This document shows positions 1 through 13,700 of a DNA stretch of 64,000 nt, in pieces. Numbering within the stretch: position 1 is the stretch's first letter; each line of letters starts with the position of its first letter. The stretch is taken from contig NC_088306.1 of the NCBI RefSeq assembly GCF_032854445.1, forward strand, positions 27,995,764 to 28,059,763. Direction: 5' to 3'. The notes under the pieces were generated by a model. It did not search any database and had not been told where the DNA came from. It worked only from the letters and a program-made list of their open reading frames with translations. Origin of the DNA: Liolophura sinensis. Lineage: Eukaryota; Mollusca; Polyplacophora; Chitonida; Chitonidae. The position numbers were made by a program, and so were the translations under genes.

Positions 1-2480
1 ATGGATACCACAACACCTGACCAGTCTACCACAGTTATGGATACCACAACACCTGACCAGTCTACCACACTGATGGATACCACAACACCTGACCAGTCTA
101 CCACAGTGATGGATACCACAACACCTGACCAGTCTACCACAGTGATGGATACCACAACACCTGACCAGTCTACCACAGTGATGGATACCACAACACCTGA
201 CCAGTCTACCACAGTGATGGATACCACAACACCTTACCAGTCTACCACAGAGATGGATACCACAACACCTGACCAGTCTACCACAGTGATGGATATCACA
301 ACAGCTGACCAGTCTACCACAGTGATGGATACCACAACACCTCACCAGTCTACCACAGTGATGGATACCACAACACCTGACCAGTCTACCACAGTGATGG
401 ATACCACAACACCTGACCAGTCTACCACAGTAATGGATACCACAACACCTGAACAGTCTACCACAGTGATGTATACCTCAACACCTGACCAGTCTACCAC
501 AGTGATTGATACCACCACAGCTGGTCAGTCAACCACACTGTTGGATACCACAACAGCTGACCAATCTACCACAGTGATGGATACCACAACAGTTGGCCAG
601 TCTACCACAGTGTTAGATACCACAACTGCTGACCAGTCTACCACAGTGATGGAAATCACAACAGCTGACCAGTCTACCACAGTAATGGATACCACAATAC
701 CTGACCAGTCTACCACAGTGATGGATACCAAAACACCTGCTCGGTCTACCACAGTGACCGATACCACCACAGCTGGTCAGTCAACCACACTGTTGGATAT
801 CACAACAGCTGACCAGTCTACCACAGTGATGGATACCACAACACCTGACCAGTCTACCACAGTTATGGATACCACAACACCTGACCAGTCTACCACAGTT
901 ATGGATACCACAACACCTGACCAGTCTACCACAGTAATGGATACCACAACACCTGACCAGTCTACCACAGTGATGGATACCACAACACCTGACCAGTCTA
1001 CAACAGTGATGGATACCACAACACCTGACCAGTCTACCACAGTGATGGATACCACAAAACCTGACCAGTCTACCACAGTGATGGATACCACAACACCTGA
1101 CCAGTCTACCACAGTGATGGATACCACAACACCTGACCAGTCTACCACAGTGATGGATACCACAACACCTGACCAGTCTACCACAGTGATGGATACCACA
1201 ACACCTGACCAGTCTACCACAGTGATGGATACCACAACAGTTGACCAGTCTACCACAGTGATGGATACCACAACAGCTGACCAGTTTACCACAGTGATGG
1301 ATACCACAACACCTGACCAGTCTACCACAGTGATGGATACCACAACACCTGACCAGTCTACCACAGTGATGGATACCACAACACCTGACCAGTCTACCAC
1401 AGTGATGGATACCACAACACCTGACCAGTCTACCACAGTTATGGATACCACAACACCTGACCAGTCTACCACACTGATGTATGCCACAACACCTGACCAG
1501 TCTACCACAGTAATGGATACCACAACACCTGAACAGTCTACCACAGTGATGTATACCTCAACACCTGACCAGTCTACCACAGTGATCGATACCACCACAG
1601 CTGGTCAGTCAACCACACTGTTGGATACCACAACAGCTGACCAATCTACCACAGTGATGGATACCACAACAGTTGGCCAGTCTACCACAGTGTTAGATAC
1701 CACAACTGCTGACCAGTCTACCACAGTGATGGAAATCACAACAGCTGACCAGTCTACCACAGTAATGGATACCACAATACCTGACCAGTCTACCACAGTG
1801 ATGGATACCAAAACACCTGCTCGGTCTACCACAGTGACCATACCACAACAACTGACCAGTCTACCACAGTGATAGATACCACAACACCTGACCAGTCTAC
1901 CACAGTGATGTATACCTCAACACCTGACCAGTCTACCACAGTGATCGATACCACCACAGCTGGTCAGTCAACCACACTGTTGGATACCACAACACCTGAC
2001 CAGTCTACCACAGTGATGGATACCACAACACCTGACCAGTCTACCACAGTTATGGATACCACAACACTTGACCAGTCTACCACAGTGATGGATACCACAA
2101 CACCTCACCAGTCTACCACAGTGATGGATACCACAACACCTCACCAGTCTACCACAGTGATGGATACCACAACACCTGACCAGTCTACCACAGTGATGGA
2201 TACCACAACACCTGACCAGTCTACCACAGTGATGGATACCACAACACCTCACCAGTCTACCACAGTGATGGATACCACAACACCTGACCAGTCTACCACA
2301 GTTATGGATACCACAACAGCTGACCAGTCTACCACAGTGATGGATACCATAACACCTGACCAGTCTACCACAGTGATGGATACCACAACACCTGACCAGT
2401 CTACCACAGTGATGGATACCACAACACCTGACCAGTCTACCACAGTGATGGATACCACAACACTTGAGCATTCCACAAGT
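1..2480 (+). repeat. 36-bp tandem array coding MDTTTPDQSTTV, with a 1080-bp higher-order copy
   Basis: About 69 head-to-tail 36-bp units, most differing by 0-3 bases. The block at 421-760, with marker variants GAACAG, ATGTATACCTCA and GCTCGG, recurs at 1501-1838, an offset of 1080 bp or exactly 30 units. A third partial copy of the variant string starts near 1907. Identical third-codon-position choices across units (GAT ACC ACA ACA) point to recent DNA-level homogenisation rather than selection on protein sequence alone. Confidence 0.95.
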
Positions 2481-2601
2481 GTCTTAGTTACCACTAATGA
2501 CGATCGTGGTACAACTTTACCAGACACGACCGTTTTTGAACCGTCGACTTTTTCAACCGGTGGTTCTACTGTTACTCCTTACTGGGAGATGTCAACTGGA
2601 G
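1..2601 (+). CDS. Giant Thr-rich mucin-like repeat protein, exon a (5' partial, one frameshift)
   Basis: The reading frame enters the window already inside a tandem array, so the ATG at position 1 is only the first residue of a repeat unit. About 69 units of 12 residues (consensus MDTTTPDQSTTV) run to about 2480. A degenerate Thr/Ser-rich tail follows, and the exon ends in AG/GTTAGT with the donor GT at 2602-2603, in phase 1. About half of all residues are Thr, and Cys is absent. This composition is that of an O-glycosylated mucin-type (PTS) domain, probably secreted or at the cell surface; that function is inferred from composition alone. Near 1840 one G is missing relative to the sister copy at 760 (GACCGATACC there, GACCATACC here). 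This shifts the frame into a stop at 1870-1872 while the repeat continues in frame 3. It is either a real disabling mutation or a sequence error. No named family member could be identified. Confidence 0.75.
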
Positions 2602-3942
2602 GTTAGTGAACCTTTGTTTTGGGTTTACCTATCCGCATGCTGGTAATGGGAGATGTACGCTGTGGACAGGAATATGGTACTGGTATATATATCTCAACAT
2701 TTGTTTAAATTATCATAGTCAAATGTTCAAATGGAGTAGGGCATCCAATATTGATTGCAATGTTTTTTAATTATTCAAACTCAGTCTTTAGTAAACTTGA
2801 ATTGTGAAATTTGATTTTACATGGCCGATTATTTTATACTTTTCTATTTTTAAGAGATAAGAAATAAGCTCTGTATATGGGTCCCTTTTTTAAATTTGTA
2901 CGACCATTTTTTTTTTTGTTTAAATTTATTTAATGTTTACACTCTGTCACTTTTAATACACTTTAGATTTTTTTGCAAATACAGAAAATTGAATCGCAGG
3001 CGATTATATAAATATATTTTATTAGATTTTTATATGTAACTGTCCCTTAGAAAAGCATTCATCGTCTATTTACCATATAAGTGTATATATGTGTTTGTAT
3101 ATATGTCCAAAACTAGTTTCACAACTATAGTAGCTATGCAAATTTAACTTGTGTTAACTTGTATTGATGTCGTTAGATGGCCGTGTCATGTTGTCATTAT
3201 GTGCTATTTGAAAGAAGGGGAAATAAAGTTTTATTAAGTCACAACTGATGAAATAACGGCTGGTCCGTTAAGTCACATAAATTATTGTGTAAATGTAGAT
3301 CTACATTTTTGTTTGAATACCTATGAATACATATTTGCCATGTAAATGTAAAGCATGTAAGCCTATAATCATATACATATGTACAGTGTACAGTTTTCAT
3401 GAAAATAATGAAAATTGTGTAAAATTCTGTGAAAACAATGTGATGTGTTTCAATGAGATGAACTGGAAATTCGAGCGTTAATTATAAAAATTATGATCCG
3501 AATGTGCACTCTGCAATGAATAAACTAAGCCATTTTTTAGAAATTATTCACATATTTTTCTCTTTGTTGTTCATTATTAACACTGTGTCATATTTGTAGT
3601 AACGCCATGTAAACCTTCTAACACGTGATTGAGCATCGCTGTACAGGCAATTGGTGAGACAATCATGGAAGAAAAATTACCTTTCAAATATTCGGATCAA
3701 AATTAAAATTTCCCTCAGACGACGAGAATAAGAAAATTGTTACTATGACGCAATAGCTCGAACTTTCTCGCGTTATAAGACGGTTTAAAGATAATCCTGT
3801 AAGTGAACCGTTAAACAGATAAAAATACAACCAAATGCACATGGTATTCTGGAACTTCACAACTGGCTTAGCTATTAAACTAAAAGAGAGTTCTTTAACA
3901 CCATCGTGTTTTTGTATTTGTATTTAAAAAGTAAATATAAAT

Positions 3943-4165
3943 ATCATAGCTCAGTCGCTAAAGCGTTGTACCCGCCGCGACGATTGGTCCCATGGCCACT
4001 GAGATCACAGGTTCAAATCTGACGCTCGTTGCTTCAGACGCGACTGATGCTTTGTCAGGTTCCTCAGATACCTGAGTAAGCGAGGTTGTTTCACATCCGG
4101 GCATTCCAGTTTCCGCCACCCACAAATCTGACCACCATCATATAAGTGAATAGATTAAAATAGAT
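3943..4165 (+). repeat. tRNA-derived SINE
   Basis: A tRNA-like head starts at 3947 with an A-box-like TAGCTCAGTCGCTAAAGCG, and a B-box-like GGTTCAAATCT lies at 4010-4020. A non-tRNA body follows and ends near an AT-rich tail. The spacing of the two boxes (about 60 bp) suits an internal Pol III promoter. It lies in the intron of the giant gene and is probably a degenerate, inactive copy. Confidence 0.6.
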
Positions 4166-5054
4166 AAATTAACTTTTTCAAAGATCCCCTAACAGGAATG
4201 AAGTGAGAATGATATCTAAAATGCCCATAAAAAGTCACCGCCAAAGCAGGGATGAACAACAGACGTCCTATGTACGGATTACTTTAGGCAGGGAAAATCT
4301 CCCATCTAACACTTTTGTTTTAGACGTCGCAGTACGCGAGGGAACCAAGACTTTACGTCTGCCGAGAGATGTATACTAGATATTCTGATAAAATCTACCA
4401 AAATGGTCAGATAATCCATTTTATTATTTATGTAAAGGTGAAATGTCAGGATTTCCTTTACTGATAAAAGTGATATCTCATTGGTTAGACTTATTACACA
4501 CCCGAACACCATGGCGTCAAAAGGCACGTTGTTTTATAATGTAACAATCCCAGCTTAGCATGACGTTATAATACAAGTACAGTCACCTTTAACACTTCTT
4601 ACGTCACGCAACAAGACACGACGTCATACCAGACATCAAGTGCGTCGTCGGGGGATATACCCAAGTCTGTGAAGGCTTACATCTAAAAACATCGCTTAAA
4701 CTTGTTCAAATACACAAAACCACGATATTGCCAAAATAAAATTAATAAATAGAATACTTCACAGTGAACGTTGAAAACCATAAATATTTTCACCTCTCAC
4801 GACAAGAATATTTATGATATTCAATCTTCACTGTGCAATATCATCTGCATCATTGCTCACAGTGGGCACAATGTATAAACACAGAACATTCAGCCGCCGT
4901 CAGTTAGTTTGAAATTTTCTTAGGCCTTCACAATTTTAACTGTCAAGTTTTGGGACTTGATTTGACCGGTAAAAATTTTGATCTTAATTCGGAAGGCGAA
5001 TGAAAAAATTAAAAAACGACGGAAAATCCCGTACAATCACAGCTGACTTGAGCA

Positions 5055-5185
5055 ATGGACATCATCATCTGATAAAACGACATTCACACGGTGCGATGGT
5101 CGAGTCGACAACTCAAATGAAAATAGGACGTGTGGTATTTGGTGTGCTTCATATGATTCAGCAAAATCGCATCATTTGAACGCTT
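5055..5185. repeat. Dispersed MITE-like fragment (related to 40030-40335)
   Basis: Contains TTCACACGGTGCGATGG, GTCGAGTCGACAA and AAAATCGCATCATTTGAACG. A similar set of words in similar order is found at 40030-40335 (TTCACACGATGAGATTGTCG, ATTCGACAAAAT, AAATCGCATCAGG). The two are divergent copies of one non-coding dispersed family; class unknown. Confidence 0.35.
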
Positions 5186-5269
5186 TTGATGACATAGATC
5201 TGGGTGTCCTATTCTCCACTTGTCTAATTTACGAGTTGACAGACACATCTCACCGAGTGAACATGGTTA

Positions 5270-6050
5270 ATGGCTATGTTCTTTGTCAGATGCGATAATG
5301 TATTCTCGGACATTGGCGAATAAAGTGATATTCTCAGTAAGATGCGTTTATGTACCCTCGGATACTAGCGAATAACATTAGGCTCTGAGTCAGAAGTGAT
5401 AATGTACCCTCGGATACTAGCAAATAACATTAGGTTCTGAGTCAGAAGTGATAATGTATCCTCGGACACTAGCGAATAACATTAGGCTCTGAGTCAGAAG
5501 TGATAATGTACCCTCGGATACTAGCAAATAACATTAGGCTCTGAGTCAGAAGTGATAATGTACCCTCGGATACTAGCAAATAACATTAGGCTCTGAGTCA
5601 GAAGTGATAATGTACCCTCGGACAATAGCGAATAACCTTAGGCTCTGAGTCAGAAGTGATAATGTACCATCGGACATTAGCGAATACCGTTATGTTCTGA
5701 GTCAGAAGCGATAATGTACCCTCGGACATTTGCAAATAACATTAGGCTCTGAGTCAGAAGTGATAATGTACCCTCGGATACTAGCGAATAACATTAGGCT
5801 CTGAGTCAGAAGTGATAATGTACCCTCGGACATTAGCGAATACCGTTATGTTCTGAGTCAGAAGTGATAATGTACCCTCGGACATTTGCGAATAATGTTG
5901 TGTTTTGAATCTGAGTCAAATGCGATAATATACCCTCTGACATCAGCTAATAACATTATGTTCTAAGTCGTGTGACATAATGCAGCATGGGACATCAGTT
6001 AATAACGTAATGTTCTGAATCAGATGCGAGAATGCACGCTCAGACATCAC
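5270..6050. repeat. 52-bp minisatellite
   Basis: About 14 imperfect tandem units of about 52 bp. Each carries GATAATGTACCCTCGGA, then TAGCGAATAACATTAG, then TCTGAGTCAGAAG. The central units (5340-5880) are the most similar and both flanks are degenerate. Non-coding, within the intron. Confidence 0.9.
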
Positions 6051-6130
6051 CTAATAACGATCTGCCCCAGTTTCACAAAGCCTCCTTAGTATTAAATCGC
6101 CCTTCATATTTTTATAATATACACTGTCAT

Positions 6131-6243
6131 GGTTATTTATTTATTTATTTGATTGGGGTTTTACGCAGTACTCAAGAATATTTCACTTATACAACGGCGG
6201 CCCGACCATCTGCAGGATGCTGTCAGACCTTCTTACGTACCAC
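6131..6243 (+). repeat. Molluscan dispersed repeat (TTTA-headed), truncated
   Basis: A (TTTA)n head, then GATTGGGGTTTTACGCAGTA, CTCAAGAATATTTCACTTAT and a GGCGGCC/CCATCTGCAGG block. The order is the same as in the better copies at 51150 and 61090. Shortened by an internal deletion. Confidence 0.7.
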
Positions 6244-6409
6244 TGTCATGGTAGATAAGGGCATAGCTAAGAGCATTGTTATGAAACATGAAACCGGCGC
6301 GAAGTCATCAATTTCGGTGTCCACCAGGTGGTGTTTACTGGTTCACTGGTCGTTGTATGAATATGGTCGGATATAAATGTCTGATATACATGATATACAT
6401 GTAGGTGTT

Positions 6410-6945
6410 GTACACGAACAGCATGTTGTCTTGTCTCTGAATCATCTCCGGTTGTACATGTACAGTATGTTGTCTTGTCTCTGAATGCTTTCCATTTGTA
6501 TATGTACAGTATGTTGTCTTGTCTCTGAATCACTTCCGGTTGTACATGCACAGTATGTTGTCTTGTCTCTGAATAATTTCCAGTTGTACATGTACAGTAT
6601 GTTGTCTTGTCTCTGAATAATTCTCAGTTGTACATGTACAGTATGTTGTCTTGTCTCTGAATCCTTTCCATTTGTATATGTACAGTATGTTGTCTTGTCT
6701 CTGAATCACTTCCGGTTGTACATGCACAGTATGTTGTCTTGTCTCTGAATAATTTCCAGTTGTACATGTACAGTATGTTGTCTTGTCTCTGAATAATTCT
6801 CAGTTGTACATGTACAGTATGTTGTCTTGTCTCTGAATCCTTTCCATTTGTATATGTACAGTATGTTGTCTTGTCTCTGAATCACTTCCGGTTGTACATG
6901 CACAGTATGTTGTCTTGTCTCTGAATCATTTCCGGTTGTACTGTC
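6410..6945. repeat. 44-bp minisatellite with 176-bp higher-order period
   Basis: About 12 units of 44 bp, each with TGTTGTCTTGTCTCTGAAT followed by a variable stretch and GTACATGTACAGTA. The variants recur every four units: the translated frames at 6530-6727 and 6706-6903 are identical, an offset of 176 bp or 4 x 44. Non-coding. Confidence 0.9.
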
Positions 6946-7703
6946 CTGTGCCCAACACTTCAGAAATTTTGGGTGTAGGCTTACAAAAAATTCCCGTATG
7001 TTTAAGTTGTCTTGTTTTCTGTATACTTTACCTCGTGTTTTTATTTTTTCGTCTCTAAAACTAATGTTTCTAAAAAGAAATTCGCATCATGAATCAGATC
7101 TAAAATACCTTGGTGTTTAGTGGCATCTGTAGAGAACCCAAACAAAACAAATTCTATAAAATTCAACGAATGTAACAAGATGTAGTGTACAAACGGAAAA
7201 GGTGTATTGCACCATGAAAATTAGATTAACTCTTCACTTAAATAAATATTTAAATCAGAACCGTGCATGTCTACGACTCCACAGTTCCGTAATTTCCAAA
7301 ACATGAAAACTTACAAGAATACAACTAAAACCATAAATTCAAAACCGCGCCACTTTGTTTAATTTTGATTTAATTCTTCATTTATTTAACGAGGAGTTCT
7401 CACAGCCTGATGGCTACTACGGGGATCTCCTCAAGATATCAATTGACAACATTGACAACTAACGAAGGACATACATATAAATATGTGAATACATATTTCA
7501 GATAACAGAATATCAGTTGAAAAAATTATTATTTACAATGTTCACATCGTTATCATCATTACCTTGGTAATAAAATCTTTCACTTTAGATTCGACGTATA
7601 CATATATCACAAAAAGAGCATCAAGAACATCGCAAAAATAAACGTCTAAACTTGAAAATAATGTAATATAATCTCATCTATTTTCATCATTTCCTCAAAA
7701 CAG

Positions 7704-10700
7704 GTACAACGCAGCCCTACGCTCTAATAGACACAAGTACATCTGGACATCATGCAACAGTTACTACGATACATACAACAACATCCAAGCAGGCTTCACT
7801 GGTGATGAACATCACAAAAGATGACCAGTCCACAACGCCGACGACAGAAATATATCCGTCCAGAAGAAAACCGGATACCACGAGGTATGGCCAGTCTACA
7901 ACAATAATGGACACCACAACATCTAGTCAGATTGAAACAATGCATACCATCACCGCTGGTCAGTCCACAACAGCAATGGACACCACAACAACTGGCAAGC
8001 CTATAACAATAATGAACACCACAACACCTAGTCATTCCATAGCAATCCATACCACCACTGGTTACCAGGCAACCTCTTTGATGGACATGAAAACAGGTCA
8101 TAAAACCACAACTGTATTAGATATCACAATATTAGACCAAAAACCTGTGATGGATACAAAAATAAATGACCAGACCACAGCAGTTATGGATACCACAACA
8201 GTTGACCAGCCCACTACAATGATGGGTACTACAACTGGTGACCAGACAACAACAGTTATGGATACCACAACAGTTGACCAGCCCACAACAATGATGGGTA
8301 CTACAACTGGTGACCAGCCCACTACGATGATGGATACCACAACAGCTGACCAGCTCACTACAATGATGGGTACTACAACTGGTGACCAGCCCACTACGAT
8401 GATGGGTACCACAACTGGTGACCATCCCACTACGATGATGGGTACCACAACTGGTGACCAGCCCACTACGATGATGGGTACCACAACTGGTGACCAGCCC
8501 ACTACGATGATGGGTACCACAACTGGTGACCAGCCCACTACGATGATGGATACCACAACAGCTGACCAGCTCACTACAATGATGGGTACTACAACTGGTG
8601 ACCAGACAACAACAGTTATGGATACCATAACGGTTGACCAGCCCACTACAATGATGGGTACCACAACAGTTGACCAGCCCACTACGATGATGGATACCAC
8701 AACAGCTGACCAGCCCACTACAATGATGGGTACTACAACTGGTGACCAGACAACAACAGTTATGGATACCACAACAGCTGACCAGCCCACTACAATGATG
8801 GGTACCACAACTGGTGACCAGCCCACTACGATGATGGGTACCACAACTGGTGACCAGCCCACTACGATGATGGGTACCACAACTGGTGACCAGCCCACTA
8901 CGATGATGGGTACTACAACTGGTGACCAGCCCACTACAGTGATGGATACCACATCAAGTGACCAGATAACAACAGTGATAGATATCACAACAGGTGACCA
9001 GAAAACAACAGTGATAGATACCACAACAGGTGACCAGATCACAACCGCCATGGACACCAACAAAGGAGACACAACCAAAACTGTAATGGATATCACAACA
9101 GGTGACGAGATCACAACAGTGATGGATACCACAACAGGTGACCAGGTCACAACTGTGATTAATACCACAAAAGGTAAACAGACAACAACAGTGGTGGATA
9201 CCACAAAAGACGGCAAGACCACAAATGCAATGGACAAAACCACAAATGTAATAGATACCACAAAAAGTAACCAGATCACAACTGCGATGGATACCAACCC
9301 AGGGGACACAACCACAACTGTACTGGATATCACAACAGGTAACCAGATCACAACTGCAATGGACAACACCACAGGTGGCCAGCCCACAACAGCAGTGGAT
9401 ACCACAGGCGGTGATCAGACCACATCTGTAATGCCTATAACATCAGGTGCCCAGACCATCACAATAATACATACCACAACAGGGGATAAGGCCACATCGG
9501 GGATGGATACTACAACGGGTAACCACACCACAAGTGTGATCGATACAAAAACAGCTGAAGAGACCACATCGGTAATGGCTAACACTGCAGGAGACAGGAC
9601 CACAACTGTAATTTCTACCACAACAGATGACAGGTCCACCACGTTAATGGATACCACAACAGATGACAGGCCCACCACGTTAATGGATACCACAACAGGG
9701 GAGAAGAATACATCTGTGATGGATATCACAACAGCTGACCAGACAATGATAGTAAAGGATGAAACCGCAGCTGACCAGACCACAACTGTAATGGACATCA
9801 CAAGAGGTGACCAATACAAAACAGTAATGGATACCACAGTAGGTGAACAGACCACATCTGTATTGCCTACCACAAGAGGTGACATAACCACAACTGTAAT
9901 GGATACCACAACAGGGGAGAAGACTACATCTGTAATGCCTACCACAAGAGAAGAAGCAACCACAACTGTGATGTATACCACAAAAGAGGAGATAACCAAA
10001 TCTGTAATGGATACCACATCAGGTGACCAGACCATATCTGTAATGGCTACCAGTGCAGGTGAAAGGGCCACAACTATTATAGATGCATCAGCTAGCCAGA
10101 CAAAAACTGTGATCAATACCACAACAGGCAACCAAAAAACAACTGTAATACATACCTCAACAGCTGGTCACACCACAACTGTAATAGGTAAAACAACACA
10201 TGATCAGACCACTCCAAAAATGGATACCACAACAGTAGACAAAACCACATCTGTAATGGATACCATAACAGGCAACCAAACCACAACTGTGATGGATACC
10301 ACAAAAGCTGACCAGACCAAATCTGTAATGGCTACCAGTGCAGGTGACAGAAACACGACTATGATGGATCACACAACAGGTGACCAGGCCACAACTGTAA
10401 TGGATAAAACATTAGCTGACCAAACCACATCTATCATGGCTACCAGTATAGGTGACATGACCACAACTATGAAGGATGCCACAACAGATGACCATGCCAC
10501 AACTGTGAGGGATATCTCAACAGGTGACCGAACCACAATTTTCACTGATACCACAGGAGCTGACAAGACCACATCTGTAATGCCTACCACAGCAGGTGAC
10601 AAGACCACAACCATGATAGATGCCACAACAGGTGACCAGGTCACAACTGTAATAGATACCTCAACAGGTAACCAGGCCACAACAGTGATAAATGCCGCAA

Positions 10701-13700
10701 CAGTTGACAAAACCACATCTAGAATCGATATCACAACAGGTAACAATTCCACGACTGTAATAGCCACCACAACACCTGGCCAGACTACAACTGTAATACC
10801 TGCCACAACGGATAACAGGACCACCACTGTAATGAATACCACAACAGGGGAGAAAACCACATCTGTGATGGATACCACAACAGCTGACCAGACCACAAAT
10901 GTGATGGATGCCACCACAGCTAATCAGGCCACAACTGTTATCAATATTATAACAGACAACCAAACCACAACTGAAATAAATACCACAACAACTGACCAGA
11001 CCAAAACTGCAATAGGTTACACAACATTTGACAAAACAAAATCTCTGATGGATACCACATCAGATAAGCAGACTACAACTGTGATAGATACCACAACAGC
11101 TGCCCAGACCACAACTTTGATCGATACCACAATAGGCAACCAAACCACAACTGTAATAGATAAAACAACAGCTGGCCAAACCACAACTGTAAAAGATATC
11201 ACAACAGCTGGCCAGACCGCAACTGTGATAGGTAACACAACAACTAAACACACCACTCCAAAGATGGATACCACAACAGTAGACCAGGCAACAATTGTAA
11301 TGGATACAACAACAGATGACCAGACCACATCTGTAATACCTACCACAACAGATTACCAGACCACATCTGTAATAGCTACAACAACAGACGAAAAAATCAC
11401 ATCTGTAATGCCTACCACAACAGATGATCAGACCACATCTGTAATGGCTACCAGTGCAGGTGATAGAACCACAACTATGATGGATGCAACAACAGGTGAC
11501 CAAACTGCAATTGTGATGGATAACACAACAGCTCACCAAACCAGATCTGTAATGGCTACAAGTGTAGGTGACAGGATTACGACTATTATGGATGCCACAA
11601 CAGGTAAACAGGCCACAGATGTAATGGATATCACAATAGGTGACCACACCAAATCTGTAATGGCTACCACAACAGATGAACAGACCACATCTGTAATGAA
11701 CATAACAACAGGGGAGAACACCACATCTGTGACCACAGCAAGTGACAACACTACAACCATGATGGATGCCACAACAGGTGATCTGGTCACAAATGTAATG
11801 GATACAACATTAGGTGACCAGGCCACAACAATGATAAATACCACAACAGTTGACACAACCACATATAGGTTCAACACCACAACAGGTAACAATACCACGA
11901 CTGTGATAGACACCAAAACACCTGGCCAGACCACAACTGTCATGCCTACCACAACATATGACAGGACCACCACTGTAATGGATATCAAAATTGTAATAGA
12001 TACCACAACACCTCAACAGACCACTCCAATCATGGACATTACAACAGTAGACAAAACAACATCTGTAATGGATACCATAATAGGTGATCACGCCACAACA
12101 GTGATAAACACCACAACAGGGAAGAACACCACATTTGTGACCACAGCAAGTGAAAAGACTACAACCATTAAGGATGCCACAACAGGTGACCAGGTCACCA
12201 CTCTAATAGATACCACACCAGGTGACCAGGCCACAACACTGATGAATACCACAACAGTTGACAGAACCACATCTAGGATCGATATCACAACAGGTAAAAA
12301 TCCTACGACTGTGATACACACCACAACAGATGGCCAGAACACAAATGTAACACCTTCCACAACAGATGACAGGACCAACTCTGAATTAGATACCACAACA
12401 TGGGAGAAGACCACATCTGCAATGCATACCAAAACAGCTGACCAGACCACAAATATGACGGATGTCACCGCAGCTAGCCAGACCACAACTGTAATCCATA
12501 CCACAACAGGCAACCAAACCACAACAACTGGCCAGACCACAATTGTCATACCTGCCACAACAGATGAGAAGACCACCACTGTTATGCATACAAAAACACG
12601 GGAGACCACATCTGTGATGACTACAACAACAGCTGACCAGACCACAAATGTGATGAATACCACCACAGCTGACCAGGCCACAGCTGTGATCGATACTACA
12701 ACAGGCAACCAAACCACAACTGTAATACATACCACAACAGCTGGCCAGACCACAACTGTGATAGATACCACAACAGGTGACCAAACCAAAACAATGATAG
12801 ATATCACAACAGCTGGACAGACCACAACTGTAATAAATGTACCAACAGGTGACCAGACCACATCTGTAATGGCTATTACTGCAGGTAACAGGACCACGAC
12901 TACGATGGACCCCTCAGCAGGTGACCAGGACACAACTGTGATGGATACCAAAACAGATAACCAAACCGAAAATGTGCTGAATAACACAACAGCTGACAAG
13001 AACACACCTGTAAAAGCTACCAGTGCAGGTGACAGGACCACGACTGCAATGGATGCCACAATACTTGATCAAACCACAAATATGATGGATAAGACAACAG
13101 CTGACCTAAACCAATCTGTAATGGCTACCAGTGCAGGTGGCAGGACAACGACTGCAACGTATGCCACAACAGGGGAGAAGACCGCATCTGTGATGGATAC
13201 CACAACAGCTGACCTGAACACATCTGTAATGGCTACCAATGCAGGTTTCAGGACCACGACTGCAACAGATGCCACAACAGGGGAGAAGACCGCATTTGTG
13301 ATGGATACCACAACAGCTGACAACAACACATCTGTAATGGCTACCAGTGCAGGTAACAGGACCACGACTGCAACGTATGCCACAACAGGGGAGAATACCG
13401 CATCTGTGATGGATACCACAACAGCTGACCAGAACACAATTGTAATAGCTACCAGTGCAGGTGACAGGACCACAACTGTAATAGATGCCATAAGAGGGGA
13501 GAAAACGACATCTGTAATGGACACCACAACAGCTGACCAGACTACAACCATTATGGATGCCACCACAGCTGACCAGACCACAACTGTAATACCTACCACA
13601 ACAGGCAAACAAACCACAACTGTGATAGATACAACAACAGCTGGCAACACCACAACTCTGATCGATACAACAACTGCCAAACAAAGCACAACTGTCATTC

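Larger units (their letters stand above)
2602..7703 (+). other. Intron of the giant gene (phase 1)
   Basis: The donor at 2600-2607 reads AG/GTTAGT, and the acceptor at 7688-7704 is a T/C-rich tract ending in CAG/G. The left exon ends one base into a codon and the right exon starts with two bases (GT), giving Gly and continuing without a stop into the Thr-rich frame of exon b. Apart from the repeats listed separately, 2602-3942, 4166-5050 and 6946-7690 are AT-rich with no gene that I can support. Short open frames at 4306-4527 and 6279-6903 are chance or minisatellite translation. Confidence 0.75.

Noticed and set aside
525-2527. Long minus-strand open frames (VVSITVVDWSGV and CCGIHHCGRLV repeats)
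   Set aside because: A 36-bp unit divisible by three and lacking stops keeps several frames open on both strands. They have no splice, start or composition support and simply mirror the plus-strand array.
1-2606. A bacterial surface adhesin or ice-nucleation-type repeat gene
   Set aside because: GT-AG intron with matching phases, SINEs with Pol III boxes and mollusc-type dispersed repeats show a eukaryotic genome.
5270-6050. CRISPR-like array (52-bp spacing)
   Set aside because: The whole unit repeats, including the would-be spacer; ordinary minisatellite.
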